A DNA stretch of 38,295 bases from a virus: positions 1-38,295 of IMG/VR virus record IMGVR_UViG_3300033153_011007. One strand, given 5' to 3'. Every line of letters begins with the position of its first letter. The stretch's first letter is position 1. The position numbers were made by a program, and so were the translations under genes. Shown piece by piece: positions 37,518 through 38,295 of the stretch. The notes below the pieces were generated by a model, which made no database searches, was not told where the DNA came from, and saw nothing but the letters and a program-made list of their open reading frames with translations.

Positions 37518-38219
37518 TTATTTCTTCTTCCTAACTGCTTTTTTCTTTACGACTTTCTTAAGTGTTCGTTTTTTCTTAGCTGTTTTCTTCGTAGTTTTTT
37601 TAACGGTAGATTTTTTCTTTACGACTTTCTTAGGTGTTCGTTTTTTCTTAGCTGTTTTCTTCGTAGTTTTTTTAACGGTAGATTTTTTCTTTACGACTTT
37701 CTTAGGAATTATTTGTAATTCATTTTCTAAATCATCGGATAATAAATTATCATCTGTTATAGAATAATCAGATGCTTTATATTTCTGTAATTCTTCAAGC
37801 ACCTGTAAAACTTCTTTTTGTATTATTGATTCAATCTTATTCGGTTCTGTTTTATTACATAAGCCCAGAGATAACTTAGCAGGCACCGCAAGCAGCCTAG
37901 ATCGGAAACGTAATACAATATCTGACCAAACACTTTTTACAATATCAGAATCATGCAGTTTATTTTTTAAAAGCTCAAATTCTCTCTCCGCTTTATCGGC
38001 TTGAATTCTCGTCAGTCGGGTTCTCTCATCAGTTAACGGAGTCTCTCTTTTTTTTTCTTTGTTTCTCCAATATGCAATGACATCTTTTAAGTTATAAAAA
38101 ATAATCCTGCCGGTTTTTTTAAAAGGTGCAATATCCCAGTTATTTAATGTAACAATTGAAACACCCAATACAAAAGCCGTATCTCTCTTATTTAAAATTA
38201 CTTTTTTACGTTCTGACAT
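37518..38219 (-). CDS. Terminase small subunit (Nu1-like) with histone-H1-like basic tail
   Basis: This 233-aa protein has an N-terminal winged-helix-like domain (residues 8-52, LNKRDTAFVLGVSIVTLNNW, then VIAYWR) like lambda Nu1, which binds cos DNA. A helical middle (residues 60-150) fits the oligomerisation and large-subunit contact region. From residue 173 the protein is almost only Lys, Thr, Val, Ala and Arg. It consists of two 24-residue repeats and a partial third, resembling histone H1 tails. Nu1-type proteins usually lack such a tail. AAGGA lies about 11 nt before the ATG. Confidence 0.85.
   Translation of the reverse strand: MSERKKVILNKRDTAFVLGVSIVTLNNWDIAPFKKTGRIIFYNLKDVIAYWRNKEKKRETPLTDERTRLTRIQADKAEREFELLKNKLHDSDIVKSVWSDIVLRFRSRLLAVPAKLSLGLCNKTEPNKIESIIQKEVLQVLEELQKYKASDYSITDDNLLSDDLENELQIIPKKVVKKKSTVKKTTKKTAKKKRTPKKVVKKKSTVKKTTKKTAKKKRTLKKVVKKKAVRKKK
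37545..37704 (-). repeat. 72-bp tandem repeat coding the basic TerS tail
   Basis: Two nearly identical 72-bp units (37545-37616 and 37617-37688; they differ at a single base that changes Leu to Pro) and a partial third unit to about 37704 encode KKVVKKKSTVKKTTKKTAKK-type sequence. The near identity implies a recent duplication, and copy number could change by slippage. Confidence 0.9.
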
Positions 38220-38282
38220 TTATAAAAAAATCCTTGAAAATTTACACTATTCGAAAATCTTCTACCGCTAAATAAAAAGTGT

Positions 38283-38295
38283 GGGGGGCATAACT
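38283..38295. other. Right genome end, half of putative cos site
   Basis: The window ends GGGGGGCATAACT, 64 bp upstream of the small terminase start codon. Its GGGGGC pairs with GCCCCC at positions 4-9 when the ends are joined. A terminase gene right next to the end is the lambda cos layout. The region 38220-38282 contains the TerS ribosome site and no gene. Confidence 0.5.

Noticed and set aside
37507-37767. Plus-strand frames with repeated Phe/Leu-rich sequence
   Set aside because: They are the antisense image of the lysine-rich tandem repeat of the small terminase, not membrane proteins.

Overview
The window looks like one complete tailed-phage genome in linear form. It is AT-rich, and every gene I accept is read leftward on the minus strand. 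The two ends carry a G run (right) and a C run (left) that form a GC-rich inverted repeat when joined. A lambda-type terminase pair sits at the right end. Together these suggest a cos-type genome cut at its packaging site. I see no integrase, no excisionase, no tRNA and no CRISPR array. The sequence does not identify the host. Shine-Dalgarno-like sites and sigma70-like promoters fit an ordinary bacterium, and the lambda-type head genes and SSB-like tail motif make a Gram-negative host plausible but unproven.

Reading with transcription, from right to left: (1) Head module, about 38.2-30.2 kb: small and large terminase, gpW-like joiner, portal, S49-type protease with an internally started scaffold, gpD-like decoration protein, major capsid protein, head-tail joiner, tail terminator. 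(2) A roughly 4.9 kb inserted cassette, 30.2-25.4 kb: two GSGPSL-type transferase-like proteins at its two edges, two GT-B-like proteins, two SAM methyltransferases, a sulfotransferase and a small conserved phage protein. It is translationally coupled to tail genes on both sides. (3) Tail module, 25.4-14.4 kb: tube, tail chaperones joined by a predicted -1 frameshift, tape measure, Dit-like and hub-like proteins with sugar-binding-like domains, a fibre, and a small HTH plus unknown gene pair. (4) Lysis module, 14.3-13.1 kb, closed by three terminator-like hairpins.

Left of that lies the control and replication half. A small HTH protein is expressed from an apparently leaderless promoter with a perfect palindromic operator, and a second, imperfect copy of the operator lies about 290 bp away. 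Then come a DUF1351-like protein, an SSB-like protein, a VRR-NUC nuclease, a SNF2-type helicase, an N4/N6 DNA methyltransferase, a cluster of very small membrane proteins, and a primase-helicase (zinc finger, TOPRIM, VirE-type ATPase). Next to the primase is a non-coding region with four 20-bp iterons around an AT-rich core, which I read as the replication origin. Beyond it is a C5 cytosine methyltransferase gene broken by a stop codon exactly inside its catalytic Pro-Cys motif. Its 3' half also carries a second overlapping frame that itself looks like a methyltransferase C-terminus. The last gene before the left end looks structural and may be the missing minor tail protein, displaced across cos.

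The most unusual parts are the sugar/sulfate/methyl cassette inside the virion operon, the broken and dual-coding C5 methyltransferase, the iteron origin, and the histone-H1-like repeat tail on the small terminase. Family names rest on motifs recognised by eye; no database search was run.
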